From Bifidobacterium sp. ESL0775 (GTDB lineage: Bacteria; Actinomycetota; Actinomycetes; Actinomycetales; Bifidobacteriaceae): DNA of 64,000 nt. Where the stretch lies: NCBI RefSeq assembly GCF_029395475.1, contig NZ_CP113917.1, forward strand, positions 1,364,001-1,428,000. Direction: 5' to 3'. Shown piece after piece: positions 48,850 through 57,889 of the stretch (positions within the stretch are counted from its first letter, which is position 1; each line of letters starts with the position of its first letter). The notes beneath the pieces were generated by a model. The model was not told where the DNA came from, ran no database searches, and saw only the letters and a list, made by a program, of their open reading frames with translations. The position numbers were made by a program, and so were the translations under genes.

Positions 48850-50304
48850 TTGACCGATAATCTCAACACTGCTTCCGGCCAGCCCTGGGCCGACAACACC
48901 CATTCCCAGACCGCCGGCGTGCGCGGCCCGGTGCTGCTGCAGGACTACCAGCTGGTCGAGAAGCTCGCACACTTCAACCGCGAGCGCATCCCGGAACGCG
49001 TGGTGCATGCCAAGGGCGCCGGCGCATACGGCACGTTCAAGCTCACGAAGGATATGAGCGAGTACACCAAGGCTGACGTGTTCAACGGCGAGGGCAAGGA
49101 GACCCCGATCTTCCTGCGTTTCTCACAGGTAGCCGGCGAGCTCGGTTACCCCGACACCCTGCGTGACGTCCGCGGCTTCGCCCTGCGCTTCTACACCCAA
49201 GAGGGCAACTACGACATCGTCGGCAACAATACGCCGACCTTCTTCATCCAGGACCCGCTGAAGTTCCCCGACTTCATCCACTCCCAGAAGCGCGACCCGC
49301 GCACCCACCTGCGCAACCAAACCCGCCAGTGGGACTTCTGGGCGCACTCCCCCGAAACCGTGCATCAGGTCACCTACCTGATGGGCGACCGCGGCAACCC
49401 GGCCAGCTACCGCACCATGAACGGCTACGGCAGCCACACCTTCAAGTGGGTCACCGCCGACGGCACCGCCTTCTGGGTCAAGTACCACTTCATGAGCGAG
49501 CAAGGCGTGGTCAACATGAGCGAAGAGACCGCCGCCAAGGCAGCCAGCAAGGACACCGACTACCTGCTGCACGAGCTCTTCGACGCCATCGAGTCCAAGA
49601 ACTATCCGTCCTGGAAGGTCTGCGTGCAGATCCTCCCCTACGAAGAGGGCCTCAACTACAAGCACGACATCTTCGACATCACCAAGGTCGTCTCCCACAA
49701 GGACTACCCGCTGATCGAGATCGGCGAGTTCACGCTGAACCGCAACCCCGACAACTACTTCGAGGACGTCGAGGAGTCCGCGTTCGCACCCGCCAACTTC
49801 GTGCCGGGCATCGAACCAACACCAGACAAGATGCTGCAGGGGCGCCTCTTCGCCTACAAGGACGCCGCGCGTTACCGCCTCGGCGCCAACTACGAGCAGC
49901 TCAAGGTCAACCGCCCCTTGGGCGAGGTGCACAACTACGAGCGTGACGGCTTTATGTCGAATAACGCGCAGGACGGCTCCGTCGACTACGAGCCGAACAG
50001 CTTCGACGGCCCGAGAGAGGACAACTCCGCCCGCAACCATGGCGATCAGTTGGAAGGCAAGACCGGCAACTACGCCGCCTACGAGCCCGACAACTTCTCC
50101 GCCGCCGGCGCGCTCTACAACGTGCTGAGCGAAGAGGAGAAGCAGCGCCTGGTCACGACCATCGCCTCCAACCTGGGTCAGGTCGAGGGCGAGCACGCCG
50201 AGGAAATCAAGGTTCTCGAGACCAAGCAGTTCTATCAGGCCGATCCTGACTACGGCACCCGCGTCGCCAAGGCGCTCGGCTTGAATTTCGACGACATCAA
50301 GTGA
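48850..50304 (+). CDS. katA: Monofunctional haem catalase (clade 3-like)
   Basis: A 484-residue catalase that dismutates hydrogen peroxide. The active-site His is H53 in ERIPERVVHAKGAGAYG, with RFSQVAGELGYPDTLRD following and the conserved Asn in GNNTPTFFIQDPLKFPDFIH. The proximal haem ligand is Y336 in RLFAYKDAARYRLG. It starts at TTG 48850 with AGGAGG 7 bases upstream; the ORF extends 50 codons further without a site. Most bifidobacteria lack catalase, so this is an accessory trait. Haem would have to come from outside or from genes not seen here. Divergent from yaaA. Confidence 0.96.
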   Translation: MTDNLNTASGQPWADNTHSQTAGVRGPVLLQDYQLVEKLAHFNRERIPERVVHAKGAGAYGTFKLTKDMSEYTKADVFNGEGKETPIFLRFSQVAGELGYPDTLRDVRGFALRFYTQEGNYDIVGNNTPTFFIQDPLKFPDFIHSQKRDPRTHLRNQTRQWDFWAHSPETVHQVTYLMGDRGNPASYRTMNGYGSHTFKWVTADGTAFWVKYHFMSEQGVVNMSEETAAKAASKDTDYLLHELFDAIESKNYPSWKVCVQILPYEEGLNYKHDIFDITKVVSHKDYPLIEIGEFTLNRNPDNYFEDVEESAFAPANFVPGIEPTPDKMLQGRLFAYKDAARYRLGANYEQLKVNRPLGEVHNYERDGFMSNNAQDGSVDYEPNSFDGPREDNSARNHGDQLEGKTGNYAAYEPDNFSAAGALYNVLSEEEKQRLVTTIASNLGQVEGEHAEEIKVLETKQFYQADPDYGTRVAKALGLNFDDIK

Positions 50305-50325
50305 TTATTAGTCTGGAAATCAAGC

Positions 50326-50366
50326 AAGACCGTTCTTTACATTGGAAAAGAACGGTCTTCTTTTTA
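50326..50366 (+). terminator. Terminator of catalase
   Basis: AAGACCGTTCTTT pairs with AAAGAACGGTCTT (13 bp), followed by CTTTTTATT. A strong intrinsic terminator. Confidence 0.92.
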
Positions 50367-50447
50367 TTCAATACGTTCCGGCGAAGCAGCTGAGTACGAA
50401 TTTAAATCGAGACTGCATAATCGATTGATACTCACGACTTGTAGTTT

Positions 50448-50483
50448 TTGACTATTCATTCAAAAACTGCTATAGTGCCAATT
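50448..50483 (+). promoter_or_regulatory. Near-consensus promoter of a leaderless tetR-type gene
   Basis: TTGACT (50448-50453), a 17-base spacer ending in TGC, and TATAGT (50471-50476), 7 bases before ATG 50484. The extended -10 and spacing place the transcript start on or next to the A of ATG. There is no room for a ribosome site. Confidence 0.7.
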
Positions 50484-51026
50484 ATGGCAAGACCAAGAAG
50501 TTTTGATGAGCATCAAGTGCTCGAACAATGTCGTAAGGTTTTCTGCACGCACGGCTACGACGCCACCTCGATTGATGACCTCGTAGCCGCGACCGGGCTC
50601 AAACGCGGCAGCCTCTACCAAGCGTTCGGTAGCAAACGTGGCGTATTCCTGAAAGTATTGCAAGCTGCGTTTAACCGTAAGACCGAACGCAAAGCTGAAG
50701 ATGAATCTGAATCTGACGAGGACAAGAGTGTTCCTGCGCAAACCACTTCACCGTCGGATCAATCCGTTCCTGGCCGAAAGACGATTCGACCCGAACCACA
50801 ATCCTCAGCAAACAGCCTCTTCTCAAATGATGTTCTGACACTAGTGGCCATCGCCTGTCTGGAACTGGCACCTCACGACGCAAAGGTCCGTGACATCATC
50901 GTCAAGTGGCGCTCTCAAATTCCTCCGGAACAACAAGCGCTATTATCGCAATCCCTCGGAGACAATCTTTTTAATCGGGCCGGAATCAACAAAAGGCAAA
51001 CGACCGACTCAATCAATGTAGCCTGA
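50484..51026 (+). CDS. TetR-family transcriptional regulator
   Basis: A 180-residue regulator. The DNA-binding domain (about 1-60) reads ARPRSFDEHQVLEQCRKVFC, then GYDATSIDDLVAATGLKRGSLYQAFGSKRGVF, typical of TetR. The ligand domain is short with a polar, probably disordered stretch (residues 75-110). The ATG at 50484 is preferred over one 12 codons earlier because a near-consensus promoter overlaps that stretch. The next gene, 57 bp downstream, may be its partner. Target genes are unknown; the redox genes further right are candidates. Confidence 0.85.
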   Translation: MARPRSFDEHQVLEQCRKVFCTHGYDATSIDDLVAATGLKRGSLYQAFGSKRGVFLKVLQAAFNRKTERKAEDESESDEDKSVPAQTTSPSDQSVPGRKTIRPEPQSSANSLFSNDVLTLVAIACLELAPHDAKVRDIIVKWRSQIPPEQQALLSQSLGDNLFNRAGINKRQTTDSINVA

Positions 51027-51083
51027 ACCAATTCAAGTCAATCAAACCCATTCAAACCAATAATCACCAAAGGAAGTATCACC

Positions 51084-51506
51084 ATGTCCGAAATCGGAAA
51101 CAATCAGAAGAACGGCAACAAGATGAATCGCAATGATTCCGGGAATACGGGAAGCAACACCGTAACCATCGAAGGAACGACCATGAAAGTCATTCCGAAG
51201 GGCCTTAATAAACTCTGGTCACTCAAAAGCAATCTGAAAATTCCGCTGGCTCACGTGGCGGGCGCAACCGTCGACCCCGGATTCAACATGTCCGGACGCC
51301 GCGCATTCCGAGATCCTGGTCTCGCTACTTCAGACAAAAAGGCCGGCACATTCAAATTCCCCGATGGTGACATCGAGTTCTGGAACATCACCCAACCAGA
51401 ACAGCCCCTGGTCATCCAGCTTCGCGACGAAAAGTTCGACCGCTTGGTACTGGGCGTTGCCGACCCACGCCAAGTCGCAGACGCTATCAACGCGGCAATT
51501 GAATGA
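51084..51506 (+). CDS. Small protein with bacterial PH-like domain
   Basis: A 140-residue protein. An Asn/Gly-rich N terminus (about 30 residues) precedes a beta-rich region from TVTIEGTTMKVIPKGLNKLW to DRLVLGVADPRQVADAINAA, whose strand pattern and C-terminal helix resemble bacterial PH domains. AAAGGAAGTATCACC gives the ribosome site. It follows the TetR gene and is likely in its operon. No enzyme motif. Function unknown. Confidence 0.6.
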   Translation: MSEIGNNQKNGNKMNRNDSGNTGSNTVTIEGTTMKVIPKGLNKLWSLKSNLKIPLAHVAGATVDPGFNMSGRRAFRDPGLATSDKKAGTFKFPDGDIEFWNITQPEQPLVIQLRDEKFDRLVLGVADPRQVADAINAAIE

Positions 51507-51538
51507 TCAACCAGAATTAAAAATCTACACTGGTGCGA

Positions 51539-51949
51539 TCAGTTCAGCTTGCCATATTCCTTAGGATCGACCGGTTCGAGCCACTCGTTCGAGGCACCCT
51601 CTTCGGGCACCATGACGGCCACGTGCGCGAACGGCTCATTCGGGCTGGCGCCGTGCCAGTGCTTGGTTTCCGGCGGCACGACCACCACGTCGCCAGGACG
51701 CATCTCGCGTACCGGCTCGCCCTCGAACTGGCAGTAACCGCGCCCGCCCACGGCGATGAGAATCTGCGTGGCCTTGTGGTGGATATGCCAATGGTTCCTG
51801 CAGCCGGCCTCGAAAGTCACGTTGGCGACCTTGGCCTGGTCCGTGCCACCCAGTGGAGCATTGTAGCTTTGGCCGTCAAAATACTGGGCGTAAGCATCGT
51901 TCGGATGGCCCATTGGGAATGGGCTTGGATTCGTGAATGTTGTTGCCAT
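51539..51949 (-). CDS. Cupin-domain protein
   Basis: A 136-residue single-domain cupin. Motif 1 is HWHIHHKATQILIAVGG with metal-type histidines, and motif 2 PGDVVVVPPETKHWHGA. Many such proteins accompany carboxymuconolactone decarboxylase or oxidoreductase genes; the substrate is unknown. ATG 51949 (MATTFTNPSPF) is chosen over a 29-codon extension, which lacks a ribosome site. An aldo/keto reductase gene lies upstream on the same strand. Confidence 0.85.
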   Translation of the reverse strand: MATTFTNPSPFPMGHPNDAYAQYFDGQSYNAPLGGTDQAKVANVTFEAGCRNHWHIHHKATQILIAVGGRGYCQFEGEPVREMRPGDVVVVPPETKHWHGASPNEPFAHVAVMVPEEGASNEWLEPVDPKEYGKLN

Positions 51950-52075
51950 TTTCTTTATCTCTTTTCTGGTGGAATTATTGGTTTGTGATGCACGCACTGG
52001 CTTATCAGTTTTCCGACAAACCAGGTTGCATATCAATCGATGTATCGGCGATCGTCGATAAAATTGATGAAGTGA

Positions 52076-52939
52076 TCAGCGTCCGCTGAACACAGGGAAA
52101 TCGCTGGCCTCGCCATAATCCTTGACCTTCGGCATATTGCGAAGCGTCTGCATGTCTTCCGTGCTGATACTGAAATCGACCTCGGCATTGGCCTTGATAT
52201 GGGCTTCGGAAGAAGCCTTGGGCAACGGCAACGTGCCGAGTTCCAGACAGTAACGAATCATCAGCTGAGGCACGGAGACACCATAACGTTCCGCCATCTT
52301 GGCCAGCTTCGGATTACCTGCCATCTCGCCATGGGCGATTGGCGAATATGCCTCGACCAGAATGCTGTTCTTCTTGGCGGTGTCGAGCAGATCGAAACGC
52401 GTGTTGCCCACATGTGTAAGCAGCTGGTTGACCACCGGCTTGATTTCGCAGTGCTGCAAAATGTTGTCAAGATCGACATTCTCGAAGTTCGAGACGCCAA
52501 TGGCACGGACGTTACCGGCCTTCACGGCTTCTTCCATCGCCCGCCACGCCTCAAGGTTGCCTTCGAAGCAATGGTCGCCCTCGTGGAAATGGGACCAAGG
52601 TTCCGGTGCGTGGATGAGAAGCAGATCGATGTAATCGATATCGAGTGCCTTGAGCGAGGCTTCGATGGAGTTTTTGGCGGACTGGTAGTCCTTGTATTCG
52701 GCCCTCACCTTCGTACTGACGAACACATCCTCGCGCTTGAGACCCGAGGCGCGCACGCCTTCACCCACACCACGCTCGTTCCCGTAGGCCTGGGCGGTGT
52801 CGACATAGCGGTATCCGCACGCGAGCGCCGTCTGCACCGCCGCCCCGGCCTTGTCGTCGTCAATCAGCCACGTACCGAAACCCAATTTGGGAATTTGCAC
52901 CCCGTTGTTCAATGCATAGTCTTCGTCAAGTATTGACAT
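52076..52939 (-). CDS. Aldo/keto reductase, second copy
   Basis: A 287-residue reductase closely related in layout to that at 30.6 kb: NNGVQIPKLGFGTWL start, tetrad residues in GYRYVDTAQAYGNE, FVSTKVRAE and LLLIHAPEPW, cofactor region LPLPKASSEAHIKAN. AAAAAGGAACAAA precedes the ATG. Substrate unknown. It is upstream of the cupin gene and probably shares a transcript with it, which suggests a small redox or detoxification unit. Confidence 0.92.
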   Translation of the reverse strand: MSILDEDYALNNGVQIPKLGFGTWLIDDDKAGAAVQTALACGYRYVDTAQAYGNERGVGEGVRASGLKREDVFVSTKVRAEYKDYQSAKNSIEASLKALDIDYIDLLLIHAPEPWSHFHEGDHCFEGNLEAWRAMEEAVKAGNVRAIGVSNFENVDLDNILQHCEIKPVVNQLLTHVGNTRFDLLDTAKKNSILVEAYSPIAHGEMAGNPKLAKMAERYGVSVPQLMIRYCLELGTLPLPKASSEAHIKANAEVDFSISTEDMQTLRNMPKVKDYGEASDFPVFSGR

Positions 52940-53018
52940 TTTGTTCCTTTTTCGATAGTCGGTAAGGTCTGTGCCTTGCGCTCCACGATTGCCGTCATAT
53001 CATCACAGTAATGAACAA

Positions 53019-53035
53019 ACTTGTTTATTGTTGGA
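53019..53035. promoter_or_regulatory. Dyad in the aldo/keto reductase upstream region
   Basis: AACAAACTTGTTTATT contains a near-palindrome (AAACAAG/CTTGTTT) about 75 bp upstream of the reductase start. It may be an operator for a redox or TetR/MerR-type regulator. The 237-bp gap 52940-53176 has no gene. Confidence 0.3.
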
Positions 53036-53176
53036 TTACAAATACGTTGGGCGTATCCTCATTCCGAAATCCAATGTAAAGACCTCAAGCGCTCGAAGTC
53101 AAAACCGTTCGAATCACCCTCAGCCATCAGCATATATCTGCATCTCTGAACGCTGTTGGGCCCGCGTCCGCATGAA

Positions 53177-54100
53177 CTACTGTGCGAAGAGATACGGCAC
53201 TCCGTGGCTGACCTCGGCCTTCAACGAGGCAAGGCCATGTTTACCTCCAGGATTCTCCCAGTACATGAGGTTCTGCTGGGTCATGATGTCTCCCTGCGTT
53301 TTTCGCAACGCGTCAATCTGAGGAAACATACCTGTCTTACTGTTGTCCTTCTCCCCCGTCATGGCAACGACCGTCACATCTTTGGACCCGTATCCTCTGG
53401 CCTTCAAACCCGCCACCAGACTTGCGGCGGTATCTGCGTCCGTGGTGCCGCCAGTGGTTTTATTGATCCAACTGGACTCGGCCATTGGCATGAAATCGTG
53501 GAAATACTGGGGTTTGGCCGCGAGCATCTCCCATGCGGTGATGCCTCCCATGGAATAGCCGCTGAAAGCCCTGTGTGCCCTGCTGGCGACGAAATCAGCC
53601 TCCGAAACACCCGAAGAATATGTCGTGAAACGACTTTCGACGGCCCGCATAAGGGGCTCAATCTCATCGGTGGCGAAGAATCGGTTCAGCGCATAATCCT
53701 TGTGGTAATCACGGACCACGAATGTGTCGTCGGGATAATACGTCGGGAAAACCACGAGCATCGGTTTGCCGGAAAGACACTCATCCAGTGTGCCCTGCAT
53801 CTGCCCGGCCAGTTTCGGACCATTCGTCCACGAGCCATGCACCAAATACAGGATATTCATCGGTGTGCCTTTATGATATGCGGCGGGAACATAGACGCTC
53901 GCTGTTTTCGCGTAATGTTTTCCCTGGTAGGTGATGTCATAGCTTACCGTCTGAAGCTGGCTAACGACATTAGCTGGTTTTGCGGAAGCGCTATTTTGCT
54001 GTTTTCGGAGCGAACCACCCAACGCCCAGCAGACACCTCCCACAACCGCCACGACGACGAGTATTGCGCATGCCACAATCGCCACTTTGCGCCGCTTCAT
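53177..54100 (-). CDS. Secreted or membrane-anchored alpha/beta-hydrolase esterase
   Basis: A ~307-residue protein of the esterase D/feruloyl esterase-like family. KRRK and a hydrophobic helix (VAIVACAILVVVAVVGGVCWAL, about 5-26) act as signal anchor. The catalytic Ser is in the nucleophile elbow FSGYSMGGITAWEM, with the oxyanion stretch ILYLVHGSWTNG, an Asp/Glu region near VAMTGEKDNSK and the His in NPGGKHGLASL. It probably cleaves ester groups on sugars or phenolic acids outside the cell. ATG 54100 with GGAAAGAGTGGTT upstream is chosen. Confidence 0.83.
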   Translation of the reverse strand: MKRRKVAIVACAILVVVAVVGGVCWALGGSLRKQQNSASAKPANVVSQLQTVSYDITYQGKHYAKTASVYVPAAYHKGTPMNILYLVHGSWTNGPKLAGQMQGTLDECLSGKPMLVVFPTYYPDDTFVVRDYHKDYALNRFFATDEIEPLMRAVESRFTTYSSGVSEADFVASRAHRAFSGYSMGGITAWEMLAAKPQYFHDFMPMAESSWINKTTGGTTDADTAASLVAGLKARGYGSKDVTVVAMTGEKDNSKTGMFPQIDALRKTQGDIMTQQNLMYWENPGGKHGLASLKAEVSHGVPYLFAQ

Positions 54101-54305
54101 AACCACTCTTTCCTGCCAACAGGTCATTGCCGGTCAACGTTGCGCACGGCTTTACTGCTCCTGCACAGCTTCGCGCAGAGCAACCCAATTTGCATGCAAC
54201 CAGCATGACCGATATATTTGTCTGGACAACTCGCTTATACCAGACTACCGCTGTTGCTTGGCAGGTTCAATTAACGACCGTCCTAGAGAGCATGACATTC
54301 GAAAT

Positions 54306-54767
54306 CTATTCAAACGTTGCTTCAACACTGCCCATGCCAAGCACTTCGCCGTCCAACTCGGCTTTGAGTCTGCGGTAAGACGTCATTGGCCCAAGTCCAA
54401 GTTTCCGGTCCACGGCATAGACGGTGAACTCGTAACGGTGGCTGGTTCCTTTCGGCGGCTTCGGCCCGCGATAACGATGCCAGCCATACGCCATTCCCTG
54501 AACTGCATCACCGATTCCAGGCCGCGCTCCCTTGGCGATGCCCGCCGGCAAAGTATTTATAACCGGCAAATCCCAGATAAGCCAATGCGTCATTTCTCCG
54601 AACAATGGATGACTCATATCTCGCAGAACGACGGCCAATGTCTTGGCGTTGCTCGGAATGCCCGAAAACGTAAATTCCGGCGAAACGTCGCGCCCTCTCC
54701 CCGTAAATTCCGTTTTAAACTTACCGTTCTCATCGATAGCATTGCAAGCAACTTCAATCCGCTCCAT
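54306..54767 (-). CDS. YbhB/YbcL-family PEBP-like protein
   Basis: A 153-residue protein of the phosphatidylethanolamine-binding / Raf-kinase-inhibitor-like family. Conserved parts are GRDVSPEFTFSGIP, MTHWLIWDLP, GWHRYRGPKPPKGTSHRYEFTVYAVD. The ligand in bacteria is unknown. It is cytosolic (no signal). GGAGAAATCGCG precedes the ATG. It stands between the esterase gene and the divergent CPBP gene. Confidence 0.9.
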   Translation of the reverse strand: MERIEVACNAIDENGKFKTEFTGRGRDVSPEFTFSGIPSNAKTLAVVLRDMSHPLFGEMTHWLIWDLPVINTLPAGIAKGARPGIGDAVQGMAYGWHRYRGPKPPKGTSHRYEFTVYAVDRKLGLGPMTSYRRLKAELDGEVLGMGSVEATFE

Positions 54768-54861
54768 CGCGATTTCTCCCTTTGCCTTTAATCGACCGTC
54801 GATTTTACAGGTAATAGATTATCATTATTTATTCAGAAGGAGTATTTCTGTTGAGAGGAGC

Positions 54862-55779
54862 ATGATGCTGACACCAGACCACGAGAACGTGAAAGCCGGA
54901 AAGAAACAGGCTGCCGTCCGGACGCTGGTGCATCTTCTCGCTTTTATCCTGATATTCCTTGTGCTCTATGTTCCTGCCTTCATGCTGGTCAAACATGTTC
55001 TGCACATCCAGCGCTATGCCAGCGGCGAGAACCGATGGATGCTGTCCATGTCAGTATCGGCTCCGCTGGAAGTCGCAGCGGTCGTCATCGCCTACCTGAT
55101 AGTGGTGATGTTGCTCGAAAAACGCAGAAACCCTTACGAACTACGACTCTCCCGGCTCCCAGGACTACCGGTTGGAATGTTCGCGGGCTTCGGCGTCATC
55201 GCCCTGTGCATCGGTATTCTCTTCCTTACCGGCAGCTATCGCGTCATCGACTTCAACCCGGACTACTCGCCGTGGATGGATATTTTCGTCATGGGCTTCT
55301 GCGGCGGCATCGGCGAGGAAATCGCGTGCCGCGGCATCATCTTCAGACTGCTCGAGGAATGGATCGGAACGTGGGGCGGCGTTCTGATTTCCGCCCTGTT
55401 GTTCGGGCTCATGCACCTGAACAACCCCAGAGCGACGCTGTGGGGAGCACTCGCCCTCGCAATAGAGTCCGGCGCGCTGTTCGCGGCCATCTACGCGTGG
55501 ACCAGATCACTGTGGTGGGTCATCGGCTTCCACGCCATGTGGAACGTCGCCGAAGGCCCGATATTCGGTTCCGTCGTCTCCGGCCTCGGCAAGCAATCGT
55601 CATGGTTCACCGCAAGTTGGCAAGGCCCCGCAATCCTGACCGGCGGCTCCTTCGGCTTCGAAGCCAGCATCGTTCCGGTCGTGGTGTGCGGTTTGCTTGC
55701 GGTATTTCTATTGGTTTCTCTGCAGAAGCGAGGAAAAGTTATTAAGCCATTATGGAAACGAAATCCGAACAGACTATAG
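54862..55779 (+). CDS. CPBP-family intramembrane metalloprotease (CAAX protease-like)
   Basis: A 305-residue membrane protein with about seven to eight helices. Catalytic motifs are GGIGEEIACRGIIF (EExxxR, about 150-163) and LLFGLMHLNN (FxxxH), plus FHAMWNV near the C terminus. The family includes prenyl-protein processing and bacteriocin-immunity proteins; the substrate is unknown. GAGAGGAGC lies just before ATG 54862; the longer ORF upstream has no site and overlaps the PEBP gene. It ends the GC-rich stretch before an AT-rich patch. Confidence 0.9.
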   Translation: MMLTPDHENVKAGKKQAAVRTLVHLLAFILIFLVLYVPAFMLVKHVLHIQRYASGENRWMLSMSVSAPLEVAAVVIAYLIVVMLLEKRRNPYELRLSRLPGLPVGMFAGFGVIALCIGILFLTGSYRVIDFNPDYSPWMDIFVMGFCGGIGEEIACRGIIFRLLEEWIGTWGGVLISALLFGLMHLNNPRATLWGALALAIESGALFAAIYAWTRSLWWVIGFHAMWNVAEGPIFGSVVSGLGKQSSWFTASWQGPAILTGGSFGFEASIVPVVVCGLLAVFLLVSLQKRGKVIKPLWKRNPNRL

Positions 55780-56170
55780 ACCAACAACAGCTACTATTAA
55801 CAGCTAGCTTTTGCCAACCAAATTAACAAAAACATAAATAGATAAACGCAATGATGAAGCAAAAGTTGTGACACTCTAAAATGAGTAAAATCATTGAACT
55901 CTGTTTATTCTATCAGAATCCCGCCCAGAAAGCAGAATAACAAAACTCTCAATCCTTTGAATATCCTGAGGATTCCAAACGATATAACAAAATTTTACTT
56001 TGCATTATTTGTCAGTTCACCGAGGAAATCATTGGCACCAAACAGTTCCCCGAAACACTTCACACTGTTCGATTTCCACTAAAACCAAGAAATTTTAAGA
56101 AACAGTAAAAAGGCTTGAAACCATGAATAACTGAAATCATCGTCCCTTTATGGTTAAAGACTTGATTTAG
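55780..56170. other. AT-rich gap
   Basis: About 390 bases of strongly AT-rich sequence. A 62-codon ORF (55894-56082, plus) has no ribosome site and no recognisable features. I see no convincing gene or hairpin; it marks the left edge of an accessory patch. Confidence 0.5.
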
Positions 56171-57589
56171 TCAATCATCATTTTCCACACAAGGCAAGAG
56201 CTCTCTACTCTGAAGTTTTAACAAATCGCATACATATTGAAGTTCTTCTTTATTTGATGAGCCCATGGTTATTATCTCTTCAAGTAACGAAATCGAATTC
56301 TCAAGCTCATCTACATCTTCATATAGTCCATTCCAGATCTTTCCCGCTATTCTCAAAGCTTCATCTCGACTCGATTCGCTAGGAAATTGATCTAATAAAG
56401 ATCTTTCGAAATAAGGTTGTGTATTCACGAGTTTCATGTCCCATTCTCTAAGAGTCTTTGCATCAGCTGGTATTTCAGGATCACTTTCACAAGCAAGCCA
56501 ATCCCAAATCCTCGCGTATTTATCTAGCTCCCCTAGAGCCCATAAATCAGTATCTGGCAACAACCCTTTTGCTATTCCAGTTGCCATTTTGGCTTCTTGA
56601 TTTGTTTTAGGCCCATCAAAGCCAATATTTAAAAGTAGCTGTTCAAAGAATTCTCCTACGACAAAAGGCGGCCAGGAATCCAACTTTCTTCCCGCCCACC
56701 CCCGTCTCAAATTGGAGGCATAAATCTGAGCATCTTGAACTGTATCGAATTTATTAAAAATAGTTCTTGCATGTCTGATGTAGAGAACTTGTCCATTTTT
56801 ACTTTTTAAATCAAACTCTAACCCAAGTAAGAAAAACACGGACTCTGAGGCACTACCATCTTTTTTAGAGCCTTCAAGCAACTTGTCCAGAATATAATCA
56901 GCTATTGCGACTTCCCCTTGGGGGTGTATTCTCCAATCGAGTTTTTCATACTTTTTCAGATAAGGAAGCAGCCCACTCAAGATTGTCTCATAAGTAGAAG
57001 TTGGGAGGCTTCTAAATTTGTCATTAAGCAATCTCAGCACCGGCACAGTCCCATATTTTGCGACATTAATGAGATGCTTTACGATATCAGATGGCTCAGT
57101 AAACGGATCTTTACTTAACGAATCTAGAATTCTTGACCATATTTCATAAGCAGAACCAAAATTACTGCTAATCATATCCAGATAAGCGAACCTAGCCTGA
57201 TTCCGGAATTGTTGCTGATTACCAGATTGAGAACCAACCAACCATCGATATGCTCCATATACCATAATCGAATAAAGTACACTGCCACACACAAGCAGCA
57301 TCACCATGATTAAATAAATATGCTCATGCCATAGCATACATGGCATAACCATACATATAAATCCAAAGACGAAACGAACCGGCCGAATCACATATTTAAT
57401 GATAACGGCATTGTCAAAGCCCTTATCATGAATATCAAAAAGCAGCAAAGCCAGGGGAATAAGTAACGCAAACCAACATGCAACATAAGATTGTATACCG
57501 CTTTCATCAACCCAATCGCCGATAACTTTATCGATTTGCTCGTATGCAAACAGAAAGAAGTTCCAACCTTGTTCCAAAGCCACTTGCAT
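56171..57589 (-). CDS. Unknown membrane protein with large cytosolic domain (AT-rich, accessory)
   Basis: A 472-residue protein. Three membrane helices lie near the N terminus (about 36-52, 70-88 and 92-113). The remaining ~350 residues are polar, helical and acidic, with KYEKLDWRIHPQGEVAIADY and many Trp/Tyr, ending in a Leu/Glu-rich helix. GGGGAGAG lies 9-10 bases before the ATG. The codon use is AT-rich, unlike the core genes on the left. No family is recognised; the layout, a few helices plus a large inner domain, is seen in phage-defence membrane proteins, but that is only a guess. Confidence 0.7.
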   Translation of the reverse strand: MQVALEQGWNFFLFAYEQIDKVIGDWVDESGIQSYVACWFALLIPLALLLFDIHDKGFDNAVIIKYVIRPVRFVFGFICMVMPCMLWHEHIYLIMVMLLVCGSVLYSIMVYGAYRWLVGSQSGNQQQFRNQARFAYLDMISSNFGSAYEIWSRILDSLSKDPFTEPSDIVKHLINVAKYGTVPVLRLLNDKFRSLPTSTYETILSGLLPYLKKYEKLDWRIHPQGEVAIADYILDKLLEGSKKDGSASESVFFLLGLEFDLKSKNGQVLYIRHARTIFNKFDTVQDAQIYASNLRRGWAGRKLDSWPPFVVGEFFEQLLLNIGFDGPKTNQEAKMATGIAKGLLPDTDLWALGELDKYARIWDWLACESDPEIPADAKTLREWDMKLVNTQPYFERSLLDQFPSESSRDEALRIAGKIWNGLYEDVDELENSISLLEEIITMGSSNKEELQYVCDLLKLQSRELLPCVENDD

Positions 57590-57889
57590 TTACACTAGCT
57601 CTCCCCGCTATAACCTGAATCTGATAAAGATTAGAGTACTCGAAGGTATCGTTTATACAAATATCAGAAAATTATCAGTTAATTTCTTGCTATATTGCTC
57701 GTAGAAACAAAATTAATATTGATAGTACTTTATGAAATTTTTAGAATTGTTGGTTTTATCCAGAAAGGAAAAGAGAGGACATGAAAATCAACTTCTTAAA
57801 TAAGTTACGATATATCATACAGAAAACATAATTTCGGTAGAATCGACAGACATAAATCGGAATACTGCGCTTATGCAGGAGGTTCAGGA
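57590..57889. other. AT-rich gap before the HIRAN remnant
   Basis: About 300 bases with no supported gene. It contains the upstream region of the membrane protein gene and decayed sequence before the pseudogene. Confidence 0.4.

Noticed and set aside
55894..56082. 62-codon ORF in the AT-rich gap
   Set aside because: No ribosome site, no hydrophobic or domain pattern, and such lengths arise by chance.
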